In this document: in pieces, positions 1 to 8,374 of the stretch
Layout: the number at the start of each line of letters is the position of its first letter
How positions within the stretch are numbered: position 1 is the first letter of the stretch
From: Stieleria maiorica
GTDB lineage: Bacteria; Planctomycetota; Planctomycetia; Pirellulales; Pirellulaceae
Assembly: GCF_008035925.1 (NCBI RefSeq)
Contig: NZ_CP036264.1
Span: forward strand, 8,346,343 to 8,410,342
Length of the DNA stretch: 64,000 bases
Reading direction: 5' to 3'
Program-made: the position numbers and the translations under genes
The notes under the pieces: model-generated
The model's input: the letters and a program-made list of their open reading frames with translations, nothing else
Databases searched by the model: none
Told to the model about the DNA's origin: nothing

Positions 1-971
1 TCCATGCCCAGCATCGATAAATCGTGTGGCAGCGCATTCTTGTCCAGCACCCGCATCACAATCTTTTCGCCGAACACGGTCGGACAGGTGTTGACCCGCA
101 TGTCGACCCGGTGCTCGCCGGTCCGCAAAGCGATCGCCCCGTCCTGCGGGAGTCGTCGTTCAGCGATGTCCATTTTGCTGAGGACTTTCAAGCGGCTGAT
201 CACCGAATTGAGCAACGGCATCGCGGGCGGTTGGATCTCCGACAACACCCCGTCGACACGCAAACGGACGCGACATTCGTCCTCGTACGGTTCGATGTGA
301 ATGTCGCTGGCGCCGGTCGACAGGGCCTGTTCGAAGATGCTGTTGACGTAGCGGATGATGCGGCCGTCGCGTCCCGGCGGTGGTGCCTGGTCCAGGTGGA
401 TGACCTCGGTCGCTTCGGCGGCTTCTTCCTGGTCCAGGTCATCGGCGTCGTCGACTTCCTGGAAACTGGTCGCGCTCGAAACGGGGATCGCGGTGTTCCA
501 ACCGCCTTCCTCGTAGAGCATCGTCAGCAGCCGTTCGATCACCGAAAGCGGCGCGAACATCGGACGCATCTGACGACCGGTCAGCAACTTAATCTCATCG
601 GCCAGCAACAAGGAATCCGGAGAGAACACCGCGATTTCCAACACGCCGCCGTCGTCGCTGAGCGGTGCGATCAAGTGATCACGGCAAAGTCGATTGGGCA
701 GCACCGACGCGACCGACGGGTCGATCGGCGGTGGCGATTCGGCCGGCGGATCGAACAACGGAACCAAGTAGTGATCCGCATAGGATTTGGCGATTTGGGT
801 TTCCGTGGCAACGCCGCAGCGAATGATCGACTCCTCAATCGTCACGTCCGCTTTGCCGACCGATTGCCAAAGCTCCTCCAGCTTTTCCGGATCGAGGTTT
901 TCGATCGAATCCAGCAGCCGAATGATCAGTGGATGGTTTTGTGATGCCAGAGCAGAGGTTGCGTTGCTCAT
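1..971 (-). CDS. Type II secretion / type IV pilus assembly ATPase, GspE/PilB family (partial, 3' end outside window)
   Basis: Hexameric cytoplasmic ATPase that powers pseudopilus or pilus assembly. The visible 323 codons give the N-terminal part. An N1-type domain of about 150 residues is followed by the start of the GspE core, including the run DIHIEPYE (residues about 233-240), the RVDGVL segment and RRLPQDGAIALRTG. This is the conserved block just before the Walker A region, which lies beyond the window edge. The start ATG is at 971. The gene follows the GspC/PilP-like gene on the same strand after 66 bp, so it is probably the downstream part of the same secretion locus. Family assignment is strong. 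Whether the machine secretes proteins or makes pili cannot be told from this fragment. Confidence 0.9.
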   Translation of the reverse strand, partial: MSNATSALASQNHPLIIRLLDSIENLDPEKLEELWQSVGKADVTIEESIIRCGVATETQIAKSYADHYLVPLFDPPAESPPPIDPSVASVLPNRLCRDHLIAPLSDDGGVLEIAVFSPDSLLLADEIKLLTGRQMRPMFAPLSVIERLLTMLYEEGGWNTAIPVSSATSFQEVDDADDLDQEEAAEATEVIHLDQAPPPGRDGRIIRYVNSIFEQALSTGASDIHIEPYEDECRVRLRVDGVLSEIQPPAMPLLNSVISRLKVLSKMDIAERRLPQDGAIALRTGEHRVDMRVNTCPTVFGEKIVMRVLDKNALPHDLSMLGM

Positions 972-1037
972 TGTGCGGTGCGATGTGCGAGTAAGTTTGG
1001 TTGATCCGCCTACGACCGAGACTTTGTTGCTGCGGTC

Positions 1038-1727
1038 TCAGGGGGTCGCTTGGAATAACGGCGTGCTCGGGTTTCCGTCATTGCCCGGGCGCGGCGAAGT
1101 TGCCGACGCCGAATCTTCGTCTTCCAGATCCTCGTCTGGATCTTGTTCGTCTGGATCGGGAGTTTGCGAGTCCGTTTGTGGTGATGACGGCGTCACCGCT
1201 GGTGGAGACGCATTGGTCGTCTTGCCCGAGCGAGGTTTTCGTTCTTGTTGTTTCAATTCGACGGTCAGTGGACCGGCCACGACGGTGACATGATCGGCGG
1301 CAATGTCGCGGACGGTCGCCGACAGATCCGTGAATCCGATGACCGGCAGCTGGTCGCCGATTTTGCAGACCCGGCCGTTGATGATGGCCCAGCGGTGGTG
1401 ATCGGTCTGGGCGATTCCACCGAGCCGCAATCCGACGTGCAGATCTGCGGGCGTCGGCCCGGTCGGTTCGTCGGGGACCGATTCCGGAGTCTTCGCGGTG
1501 GTTGCCGGATCGCCGGAAGTTGGCTCGACCAGCACGGCCGCAAACGGATCCTTGCCGATCACCGTCGGCAGGGACGGGGATTGGAGATCGGAAATTTTCC
1601 AACGCACCGATTTCGCGCGGACGACGTCTTCACCCAGGTCCAACGGAGCCGGGGGAGGCCAACCGAGGTACAACGCGATCGCAATCACCACGGTGGGCGG
1701 TCCGTACTTTTGAAGGGCGACGTTCAT
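1038..1727 (-). CDS. GspC/PilP-like inner-membrane periplasmic protein
   Basis: A 229-residue protein with one N-terminal membrane segment (residues about 12-25), a proline-rich linker and a small periplasmic domain around residues 95-165. That domain has the pattern of GspC/PilP homology domains (a strand-rich block containing RWAIINGRVCKIGDQLPV), which in those families link the inner-membrane platform to the secretin. The C-terminus is acidic and Ser/Pro rich. The start ATG overlaps the stop of the PilO-like gene by 4 bp, so translation is probably coupled. The assignment rests on position between PilO-like and GspE genes and on topology. Direct sequence similarity is weak, so it is best read as 'component of the pilus/T2SS alignment complex'. 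Confidence 0.7.
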   Translation of the reverse strand: MNVALQKYGPPTVVIAIALYLGWPPPAPLDLGEDVVRAKSVRWKISDLQSPSLPTVIGKDPFAAVLVEPTSGDPATTAKTPESVPDEPTGPTPADLHVGLRLGGIAQTDHHRWAIINGRVCKIGDQLPVIGFTDLSATVRDIAADHVTVVAGPLTVELKQQERKPRSGKTTNASPPAVTPSSPQTDSQTPDPDEQDPDEDLEDEDSASATSPRPGNDGNPSTPLFQATP

Positions 1728-2275
1728 TCCTTCTCCTTCAGTATGCGTACGGACAGCTGCATCGTGGGCTTCGCGTCACCACGCTCGGCCGGATTGATCA
1801 CCAGCGACTCGACGCGAATCAATTCGGGCTGTGATTCCAGCCGGAACAGTGCCTGGTTGAGTTCGGAAAATTCGCCCGCCAAATCCAGGGTGACGCGGAC
1901 GTTGTAGATCGGTCCCAGCCGTTGCGGGGCTTCGGCATTGATTTGCAGCAAGTCGGCGCCGCCGTCACGGAACAGATCGATGAAAAAACTGGTCACCGCA
2001 TCGTTGCCTTCGCCCTGGATGATTCGGGGCCGGACATGTTCCAACGCGTCCTCCAGCACCATGACCTCCTCGGCCGTCTTGACTTTCTCGCGCAGCTGTT
2101 GCAAATCCCGACGTGTTTTTTTGGTTTTCCCGTGCAGCGGCTCGCTGATCGCGAAGAACATGATGACGACCATGACCAGAGCGACGGCGATCCGCATCCG
2201 CAACGGATCACGCAACTGTTCGGCGGCTTGCCGCAGTTCCTGACGCCAGTCTTTCTTCGCTTCGGGATGTGTCAT
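1724..2275 (-). CDS. PilO/GspM-like pilus assembly protein
   Basis: A 183-residue bitopic protein. It has a short cytoplasmic N-terminus, a transmembrane segment at about residues 28-46, a predicted coiled coil (about 50-80, rich in K/E/L) and a periplasmic ferredoxin-like region ending in a strand-rich domain. This is the standard architecture of PilO and GspM, which pair with PilN/GspL in the inner membrane. It lies 3 bp after the PilM/N-like gene and overlaps the next gene by 4 bp (ATGA), so the three are one translationally linked unit. The name rests on topology and gene order, because primary sequence is poorly conserved in these families. Confidence 0.75.
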   Translation of the reverse strand: MTHPEAKKDWRQELRQAAEQLRDPLRMRIAVALVMVVIMFFAISEPLHGKTKKTRRDLQQLREKVKTAEEVMVLEDALEHVRPRIIQGEGNDAVTSFFIDLFRDGGADLLQINAEAPQRLGPIYNVRVTLDLAGEFSELNQALFRLESQPELIRVESLVINPAERGDAKPTMQLSVRILKEKE

Positions 2276-2278
2276 CGT

Positions 2279-3751
2279 CTAGCCCTGGGCTTTGCTGCTG
2301 GTGGTCAGGATGATCGAGAACTCGGCTCCGGCGATTCCGGTTTCCTGGGACAGGGTTCGTCGCAGGTCGCTCAGTTCGACGCGTTGAAAGTGTTCGGTGA
2401 CACTTTCCAGCCGGCCGACGGTCTCGGTCAGTCGGCTGACCGAAGCGGGGAGCTGTCCGTCAGCATCGAGAACACATTCGGCCTGCAGGATCAGCGTGGT
2501 CGGGGCGGTTTTGACGGCGCGTTTTCGTTTTTGGGTCATCGTCGCCGAGCCGCGGATCCCGGTCAGCCGTGTGCCTTCGGGCAAGACCGAGGTGATCTGG
2601 CCGAGCATCGGACTCCAGCGCACACGTTTGTCCATGAACGTACTGACGGCCGACGCCCGGGCGTTCAATCGGTCGCGCTCCGGACGGGGATTGGATCCAT
2701 CAGAGATCATGGCCGGGGCGCTGGCCACGAGCGCGACGTGATTCGCTTCGGCCTGTTTCAGACGGTCGTGCAGCACCATCGCAAGGACGCAGGCGGCGAG
2801 CAAGTAAAGTGCGATTTCTTTGTAGGGCACGACGCGGTGCAACTTGAGCGGCTCGCGATACTCGCGGACGAAATCGAATTCGTCTTCGTCGTCGGCCAGA
2901 AAACCATCGGCGCAGGCTCGCGCGATGTGTTCCGGTTTCATCGACGGTGCGTCAAGCCAACGAAAATCGCTCGGCAGATTGTTGCTCAACCATTGTCGAT
3001 CGATCAGCGATTGGAGTTCGCGTCGGCCGTAGATGCTGACGGAGTCGGGTGGTGTTTCCAAGCCACACGCGGCATAAGCGGCTTCGACCGAACGGACGAT
3101 GGAAACGATGCCCGTCCCCTCGTCGCCTTGTGGCAAAGGGATGCTTTGCCAATGGATCGCGCGGATTCCTTTGGTCATCACCGCCAACAGACTGGTTTCG
3201 CCCAAAAAGACGCGTGTGACCAATCGGTCGCGTCGCTCCTTGCGTTCGTTTTCCACGGCCGCACTGATCAGCGCGTTGGCGGCCGGTTCAAGTCGCTGGA
3301 GCGAATGTTTGCTGTCGGCGATCGTTTCGCGAATCGATGCGATCCGATCCAGCGGGGCGGCCACGATGCTGACCAGTTGGCGACGATGGGCCTGCCAATT
3401 GAGCACATCGATCGCAAGCTGGTCGAGTTTGGCGGTGGTGCTACGTAGCGATTCGCGCAGCAAGGTGCGCGGGCTGGCGTTGCCGCCTCCGGAGTTGATC
3501 GGGCGCGTGGCAAAGTAACATTCGCTGGTCGGAATCGCAGCGGCAATGGGGACGGGGGCGTCGGAGACGTCCAACGCGTCGAGCAGTTGCGAGAGCGAAT
3601 GATCCAAAGCATCGCTTTGCACTTCGACAGAGGCGTACTCGTACCGCACCGAACCGAACATGGTGGTCGACGCGCGGCAACCGTGAAGGTGTTGTTTTCC
3701 GAACAACACCCCGACGACTTGGCTGCGAGATCGATCGCTACCTGTGGTCAT
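2279..3751 (-). CDS. PilM-PilN (GspL-like) fusion pilus assembly protein
   Basis: A 490-residue protein. An N-terminal cytoplasmic region of about 300 residues begins with the actin-like fold opening of PilM/GspL (VVGVLFGKQHLHGCRAS). It is followed by a transmembrane segment (about 311-328) and a periplasmic PilN-like region with a coiled coil. This matches GspL, in which PilM and PilN functions are joined in one chain. It sits directly upstream of the PilO-like gene (3 bp gap). The start at 3751 is an ATG. A rho-independent terminator (3851-3886) separates it from the upstream pilin gene, so it may be expressed at a lower level than the pilin. The fold assignment is inferred from architecture and neighbours. 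Confidence 0.75.
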   Translation of the reverse strand: MTTGSDRSRSQVVGVLFGKQHLHGCRASTTMFGSVRYEYASVEVQSDALDHSLSQLLDALDVSDAPVPIAAAIPTSECYFATRPINSGGGNASPRTLLRESLRSTTAKLDQLAIDVLNWQAHRRQLVSIVAAPLDRIASIRETIADSKHSLQRLEPAANALISAAVENERKERRDRLVTRVFLGETSLLAVMTKGIRAIHWQSIPLPQGDEGTGIVSIVRSVEAAYAACGLETPPDSVSIYGRRELQSLIDRQWLSNNLPSDFRWLDAPSMKPEHIARACADGFLADDEDEFDFVREYREPLKLHRVVPYKEIALYLLAACVLAMVLHDRLKQAEANHVALVASAPAMISDGSNPRPERDRLNARASAVSTFMDKRVRWSPMLGQITSVLPEGTRLTGIRGSATMTQKRKRAVKTAPTTLILQAECVLDADGQLPASVSRLTETVGRLESVTEHFQRVELSDLRRTLSQETGIAGAEFSIILTTSSKAQG

Positions 3752-3850
3752 GATGGAAACGTCCCCTCCGGCGATGCGTCAGGGGTTCCCACGGTGACGT
3801 GGAGAACCCGCTGCCGCATCAGGATGCGATAGGCCAGGCAACCTGGCACG

Positions 3851-3886
3851 AAAAAAGGGCGGCCCGTCGATGGTTACGGACTGCCC
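3851..3886 (-). terminator. Rho-independent terminator after the pilin gene
   Basis: Read on the minus strand, a 10-bp GC-rich stem (arms 3877-3886 and 3857-3866, one A-C mismatch and one G-U pair) with a 10-nt loop is followed at once by six T residues (3851-3856). It lies 88 bp after the pilin stop codon and 100 bp before the PilM/N-like start, so it should end or attenuate transcripts between the pilin and the assembly genes. Confidence 0.8.
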
Positions 3887-3973
3887 CTGCTGAATGGATC
3901 GGTGGTGGCATCGAAGGTCACGATGACGGATCATGCCACGCTTTCCCCCAGAAAGCGGTCAGGCCGTCAGGCT

Positions 3974-4417
3974 CTAGGTGCTCTGCGGATTGATTTCCGG
4001 ATCGATCGTGCTGTTGAGCGCGTCGTAACCGTCTTCGGTGAAGGTCACGGTGTAAGCGCCGTAACCCGAGCTGGAACCGGATCGCGTCAGCGTCAGCGTC
4101 CAGGAATCTTCCAGGCTACCCGTCCCGCCAGCGGCTGCGACGCCCACGCTGAAGTACTTCGGCGGGGCTTGTTCCATGTCCAATTGAGTCAGATCCGACG
4201 CGTAAGTCCCTTGTCGGGCTTGATAACGCTCTTGCGCCGCACGCACGCTGGCGAGAAATTTGAATGATTCGGATGCTTTGCTTCGTTCAACACTTTGCAA
4301 CAGTCGCGGGACGCCGAACGCGGCCAGGACGCCGATGATGATGACGACGACCGACAGCTCGACGAGCGAAAAACCCTTTCGGGCACGACTGGGGCGAAAG
4401 GCAATTGCGTGAGCCAC
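3974..4417 (-). CDS. Type IV pilin / major pseudopilin (GspG-like)
   Basis: A 147-residue prepilin. After a 15-residue basic leader comes the prepilin peptidase site, cleaved between Gly15 and Phe16 (KG|FSLVELSVV), with the invariant Glu at +5 (Glu20). A 20-residue hydrophobic N-terminal helix follows. The rest is a small globular head containing a GspG-like block (ASESFKFLASVRAAQERYQ, then TYASDLTQLD), so a major-pseudopilin type is likely. It is the first gene of the locus and is followed by its own terminator, which fits a structural subunit made in excess over the assembly proteins. Prepilin peptidase is not encoded nearby. Confidence 0.92.
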   Translation of the reverse strand: MAHAIAFRPSRARKGFSLVELSVVVIIIGVLAAFGVPRLLQSVERSKASESFKFLASVRAAQERYQARQGTYASDLTQLDMEQAPPKYFSVGVAAAGGTGSLEDSWTLTLTRSGSSSGYGAYTVTFTEDGYDALNSTIDPEINPQST

Positions 4418-4766
4418 GGTGGGCCTCCAACGTAAATCGGGTTGTTGTTTTTAGCGTGTGATCGATCCTGGAGAGACTCCGACCGAATCGGTGAGTTTGT
4501 CGCCGTATGGATCGCGACTAAAGAAACTGATAGGACACGCGCAGGGACACGCCGCCGGAGTCAAAAGAAATTCCTGCGCGGCGGTCGGGGGAGGAGCGAA
4601 CCGGTGAGGCATGTAGCGGTCGTTCCGGTCAGGTCACGCCCCAGGTCAGCCGCTGCCGTCCCCGAAGGAGCAGGTGATGGGGTGATGGCACACGTCGGGA
4701 CCGTCGCCGGGTATCATGAATCGTCTCCGAAATCCGGGTTTCGACTCCGTGTCTTTGTCGCAAGAG
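4418..4766. other. Divergent intergenic region between pilin gene and DUF3500 gene
   Basis: About 350 bp separate two divergently transcribed genes and should hold both promoters. I see no convincing -35/-10 pair, no tRNA and no long inverted repeat. Short frames crossing it have no recognisable similarity. Confidence 0.5.
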
Positions 4767-5966
4767 ATGTCCATGTTTGGCAACAAAAAGATCTGGTTTG
4801 TCGCTGTGTTGCTGGCTGCCGCCGGTGTCGGTTTCAACGCCGTTTCGCAGCCACCGGGGCGCCGACCGCCCCGCGGCGGGGGCGAGGCATCGCTGAGTGA
4901 GCCGTTTCGTGGAATCAGCTCCGGCGGCGTGATCCGCGAAGGGTTGTTCAAGATCGAGTCGACCGGTGTCAGTACGGAGCCCGTCGTCGAAGCCGCGGAA
5001 AAGTTCCTGGCCTCGTTAAGCGAAGAACAGCGATCGCGGACGACGTACCCGGTCGATGACCTGGAGTGGCGAAAGTGGGACAACCGTCATTTCTACAAGC
5101 GCCAGGGCGTCGGGTTTGACGAAATGTCGCCCGCCCAACGCGAACTCGCCTTCGATCTGATTGGCGCCAGTTTGAGTGCGAAAGGCCTGAAGTTGTCCAA
5201 AGACATCATGAAGCTGAACGGCACCCTGGCGGAGTTGGCCAACAACTTCGACGAATACGGGGAATGGCTGTACTGGATCACGGTGATGGGCGAACCTTCG
5301 ACGAGTGAGCCGTGGGGATGGCAGATCGATGGCCATCACCTGATCATCAATTACTTTGTCCTCGGCGATCAAGTCGTGATGTCGCCGGTTTTTGTCGGCA
5401 GCGAACCGGTGCACGCGACGAGCGGAAAGTTTAAAGGCACGATCGTGCTACAGGACGAACAATACGCAGGGCTGGAATTCATGCGATCTCTGGACCCCGA
5501 GCAACAAAAGCAGTCCATCGTGTCGAGCGTCAAGAGCGGCAATAACGCGGTCGCCCAAGCGTACAAGGACAACATCGATCTGGACTATGCCGGGATCCCC
5601 GCGTCAAAGTTGAACGAATCGCAACGCGAGCTGCTGCTCAAGGTGATCGGCCTGTACGTCGGGAACATGGACGAAGGGCATGCGAAGGTGAAGATGGACG
5701 AGGTCCGGCGGCACCTGGACGAGACGTATTTTTCCTGGGTCGGCGAAACGAATGACGACAGTGTTTATTACTATCGCGTCCACAGTCCGGTCTTGTTGAT
5801 CGAATTCGATCACGAGCGACGCGTCGCTCCGTTTCGATCGTCTGAGCCGACGCGCGACCACATCCATGCGGTGATTCGAACACCCAACGGAAACGATTAC
5901 GGAAAAGACCTGCTGCGACAGCATATCGAGCAGCATCATGATGACCACGATCACGATCATCCGTGA
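4767..5966 (+). CDS. Secreted DUF3500 family protein with His/Asp-rich tail
   Basis: The ATG at 4767 gives 399 residues beginning with a normal signal peptide (basic start then a hydrophobic run ending near NAVSQPP). An in-frame ATG at 4716 would add 17 residues ahead of the signal peptide and is less likely. The mature protein matches DUF3500, a family of extracytoplasmic proteins of unknown function. Characteristic segments are [35 protein letters not shown] and the following [12 protein letters not shown]. The last 15 residues are nearly all His and Asp ([10 protein letters not shown]), a likely metal-binding tail. It stands alone, with a small hairpin 11 bp after the stop. Confidence 0.85.
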   Translation: MSMFGNKKIWFVAVLLAAAGVGFNAVSQPPGRRPPRGGGEASLSEPFRGISSGGVIREGLFKIESTGVSTEPVVEAAEKFLASLSEEQRSRTTYPVDDLEWRKWDNRHFYKRQGVGFDEMSPAQRELAFDLIGASLSAKGLKLSKDIMKLNGTLAELANNFDEYGEWLYWITVMGEPSTSEPWGWQIDGHHLIINYFVLGDQVVMSPVFVGSEPVHATSGKFKGTIVLQDEQYAGLEFMRSLDPEQQKQSIVSSVKSGNNAVAQAYKDNIDLDYAGIPASKLNESQRELLLKVIGLYVGNMDEGHAKVKMDEVRRHLDETYFSWVGETNDDSVYYYRVHSPVLLIEFDHERRVAPFRSSEPTRDHIHAVIRTPNGNDYGKDLLRQHIEQHHDDHDHDHP

Positions 5967-5976
5967 TATGGTGGCT

Positions 5977-6000
5977 GGTGTCGCCTAACGGCTAGACACC
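5977..6000 (+). terminator. Hairpin after DUF3500 gene (possible terminator)
   Basis: GGTGTC (5977-5982) pairs with GACACC (5995-6000) and GCC (5983-5985) with GGC (5990-5992), leaving a 4-nt loop and a 2-nt bulge. No U-run follows, so it may act as a processing or stabilising structure rather than an intrinsic terminator. Confidence 0.4.
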
Positions 6001-6042
6001 AACGTACGCTGGATTGCAGGCTTTTGCTGCACGCTTCTCGGA

Positions 6043-6070
6043 GTACGATGGCCCTTCCGGGCCGTCGTCC
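6043..6070 (+). repeat. 28-bp palindromic dispersed repeat, copy 1
   Basis: A GC-rich near-palindrome centred on GGCCCTTCCGGGCC with GTACGA/TCGTCC flanks. The exact reverse complement of all 28 bases recurs at 38145-38172, and a partial copy at 38184-38205. It lies between the convergent DUF3500 and CBS genes. Confidence 0.8.
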
Positions 6071-6092
6071 AACCATTGCGACGCGAAACGCT

Positions 6093-6578
6093 TCAGCTGA
6101 AATGCCTTTCCATGAAGGCAAACATCCGCCGAGGGCTGATGATGCCTTGGATGCGTTCGTCCATGTCCAACACGGGGACGTGGCGGTGACCGGCAACGGC
6201 GATGGCCGCCGCGGCCGCCGCCGAGGGATCGGACTGGTAAACGATGGTCGGATCTCTGGTCATGAATTCTTCGACCGGACGGGAGCAGATCCGCGGGTAG
6301 CGTTCGACCACTTTTTCCAGCACGTCGCGTTCGGTGAAGATCCCGACCAGCCGGTCGCTGTCGACCACCAACAAGCTTGCCGCACCGGAATCATGCAGCA
6401 TCTCCACGGCCTCTTGAACCGTCGCATACGGGCTGATCTGGAGATACGGTTTGGCATCGATTTCTGCGACGGCGTCCTCGGCCAGTGCCCGCTCCAGTTC
6501 GCTGTCGTAGTCGGCCGGCTCGAAGTTGGAAAGCGGGTCGATCGATTCGGCCGGGTCCAATCTAAAAAACGAACTCAT
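6093..6578 (-). CDS. CBS-domain pair protein (second of tandem pair)
   Basis: A 161-residue protein made of two CBS motifs after a 45-residue N-terminal stretch. The first repeat contains AASLLVVDSDRLVGIFTERD (about residues 70-90) and the second HRHVPVLDMDERIQGIIS (about 130-148). CBS pairs usually bind adenine nucleotides or similar ligands and act as energy-sensing regulatory modules. No catalytic domain is present. The start ATG at 6578 has AAGGAG 9 nt upstream. It lies 3 bp after another CBS-pair gene, so the two probably form a two-gene operon and may form a heteromeric sensor. Its partner enzyme or channel is not evident in the window. Confidence 0.85.
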   Translation of the reverse strand: MSSFFRLDPAESIDPLSNFEPADYDSELERALAEDAVAEIDAKPYLQISPYATVQEAVEMLHDSGAASLLVVDSDRLVGIFTERDVLEKVVERYPRICSRPVEEFMTRDPTIVYQSDPSAAAAAAIAVAGHRHVPVLDMDERIQGIISPRRMFAFMERHFS

Positions 6579-6581
6579 TGT

Positions 6582-7052
6582 TCAAGCTCCTTCGCGTTGA
6601 AGCATCCACGGGGCACTTCCGAGACGCTGGACGGTGATCTGTTTCGCATAACAATCGCAAACGTAATCGGCCAACCCACGCTGGCCGGTCAATCCGATCA
6701 GGTACCCGTCGTCGTCGGTCACGCACATGAATCGTCGGCCCGAGTCGACCACGGCTTTCCATGCCACCATGATCGGATCGCTGGCTCGTACGACACTGAA
6801 ATCCGGCTCGGCAAAGCTTGAGATCGGTGTCGTGTCCAAGGAGGCTCCCGCGACCAACAAACGGATCACGGACTGCTCGGTAAACACGCCGGTGGGACGA
6901 CAGTTCTGGTCGACGATCACCGCACAGCCCAAGTGGTGCGTCCGCATCAACGCGATCGCCGCCCGAGCCACCGTGTGCTCGTCGATCGCGATCGCGTCAC
7001 GCAGCGGGAGTGTGCGGATCTGCTCGCTCGATAATTGCTCTTCGAAGGTCAT
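6582..7052 (-). CDS. CBS-domain pair protein (first of tandem pair)
   Basis: Translation from the ATG at 7052 gives 156 residues; AGGAG lies 10 nt upstream, which favours this start over an in-frame upstream ATG at 7121. Two CBS motifs are visible: HLGCAVIVDQNCRPTGVFTE in the first half and RRFMCVTDDDGYLIGLTGQR in the second. It is more divergent than its neighbour but of the same size, so the pair may have arisen by duplication. A ligand-sensing regulatory role is inferred from the family. Confidence 0.82.
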   Translation of the reverse strand: MTFEEQLSSEQIRTLPLRDAIAIDEHTVARAAIALMRTHHLGCAVIVDQNCRPTGVFTEQSVIRLLVAGASLDTTPISSFAEPDFSVVRASDPIMVAWKAVVDSGRRFMCVTDDDGYLIGLTGQRGLADYVCDCYAKQITVQRLGSAPWMLQREGA

Positions 7053-7463
7053 GGTCTGGTTCTCCTGAAAGGACGGACCCTGGTAGAGGTGCACTCGAGG
7101 GGCCAAATCCCCGTCATTCACCGGGTGGGAAGCGGTTTATTAAAGATCCAGGTCGCGGGACGGCGGTGCGCAGCTGTTTCTCTTTAAGGGGGCGTTGCTT
7201 TCCGCAAAAGCAGCCTTGAAGCGGATTTCCGATGGCTTGCGATGACTTCCGGGGCGCGAGCTGAGGGCTTTCTAGGCAGATCGTGCATCGACATCGGGCA
7301 GGTGATGCGCGAGCGAGCAGAGGTGGATCGACGATGGGCACGCGAGTGTCGCCGTGTTCTCCGAACTCGGCGCGTGCGCGAAAAAGCGAAGCTTTGCCCC
7401 GCGCCGACCTCGGAGAGGACGGCGACTGTCTGGCCCGATCGAAAACGAGGCCGCGGTAGAGCA
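7053..7463. other. Intergenic region carrying a long-hairpin repeat
   Basis: This 411-bp stretch lies between the hydrolase stop and the CBS operon start. Its only clear structure is copy 1 of the 90-bp long-hairpin repeat at 7338-7428. No supported gene is seen. Confidence 0.5.
7338..7428. repeat. Long-hairpin repeat (about 90 bp), copy 1
   Basis: The two halves pair as a long imperfect hairpin: GTCGCCGT with ACGGCGAC, CTCCGA with TCGGAG, and TCGGCGCG with CGCGCCGA, separated by small internal loops, plus a central AAAGC-GAA-GCTTT hairpin. Copies 2 (15003-15115) and 3 (45001-45089) are highly similar. Confidence 0.85.
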
Positions 7464-8366
7464 CTAGCCGGACGTGTGATCGTCGTCGAGAAAGCGGTGG
7501 CACCAGGCGGCGAGGATGCGGGCGACGAAGGTCAGGTCTTGGGGATGTTTGGCAAGCAGATGGTCGGCCCCGGGCAACGCCATCAAGCTGACCGGCGTGA
7601 GCCCCTGGTCGTCGGTCGATCGATCGGTCTGGATCAATGTCATCAACCGAATCGCGTGATCGATCCCCACGGTTTCATCGACGGGCGAATGGAGCAGCAG
7701 GACGGGGCGATCGATTTGCGGCAGCAAGCTGGTGACATTGTGGCGGCGAAAATCCTCGAGCATCTGCCGGCGGATTGTCCACGTGATGCCGCCGATGGTG
7801 ACGTCCCCTTGCCCTTCGGATTCGATGGCCGGGTTCATCCGGGAAAGCAGTGTCGCCAGGTGTTGGGTGTCGCTGGGGGCGGCCAGTGTCGCGACGAATT
7901 TCAATTCCCGCAGCAGGTCCACGTTTTCTCGGGCTGCACCTTCATCGTCGGCAGCTTTTGCGGCGGTGACCAAGGAGGCGATGCCACCGAAGCTGTGCCC
8001 GACCAGTGCGGTGACCGGCCCCAATTCGTCGTTGGCGAAACGGATCGCGGCCGCCAGGTCACGCAGATTGGTGGTGAAGTTGGTTTGGGAGAAATCGCCG
8101 TCGCTGCCGCCCAGCCCCGTCATGTCGTAGCGCAGCACTGCGATCCCGTAACGGGCCAGGGCACGGCTGATTTTGACGGTCGCCTTGAAGTCTTTGTTGC
8201 AGGTAAAGCAATGCGAATAAACGACGACCGGCCGCGGTCGGGTGCCGCCGGCGTCTTTCCAGGGGTGCCACATCTTGGGGCGGTCGATGATGCCGGCAAG
8301 ATGATCAGCGCGATCGGCTCCGCTGGGGAACCTGACGCGGTAGGAGGTCGATTCGTGTTCGTTCAC
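7464..8366 (-). CDS. Alpha/beta hydrolase (serine hydrolase)
   Basis: A 300-residue alpha/beta hydrolase. The nucleophile elbow GHSFGG places Ser125. Asp230 (HSPVD) and His269 (GADH) complete the expected catalytic triad, and the oxyanion-hole region is YSHCFTCNKD near residue 50. There is no signal peptide, so it is probably cytoplasmic. The opening and the 'GGSDGDF' segment resemble the OsmC-associated and YcjY-like hydrolases, but no OsmC domain follows. It lies 8 bp downstream of floA and is probably cotranscribed. The substrate is unknown. Confidence 0.88.
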   Translation of the reverse strand: MNEHESTSYRVRFPSGADRADHLAGIIDRPKMWHPWKDAGGTRPRPVVVYSHCFTCNKDFKATVKISRALARYGIAVLRYDMTGLGGSDGDFSQTNFTTNLRDLAAAIRFANDELGPVTALVGHSFGGIASLVTAAKAADDEGAARENVDLLRELKFVATLAAPSDTQHLATLLSRMNPAIESEGQGDVTIGGITWTIRRQMLEDFRRHNVTSLLPQIDRPVLLLHSPVDETVGIDHAIRLMTLIQTDRSTDDQGLTPVSLMALPGADHLLAKHPQDLTFVARILAAWCHRFLDDDHTSG

Positions 8367-8374
8367 GGGGCCCG

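Noticed and set aside
1922..3448. A plus-strand open frame of about 500 codons opposite the PilM/N-, PilO-like genes
   Set aside because: It overlaps two overlapping genes supported by topology and gene order, and has no recognisable domain.
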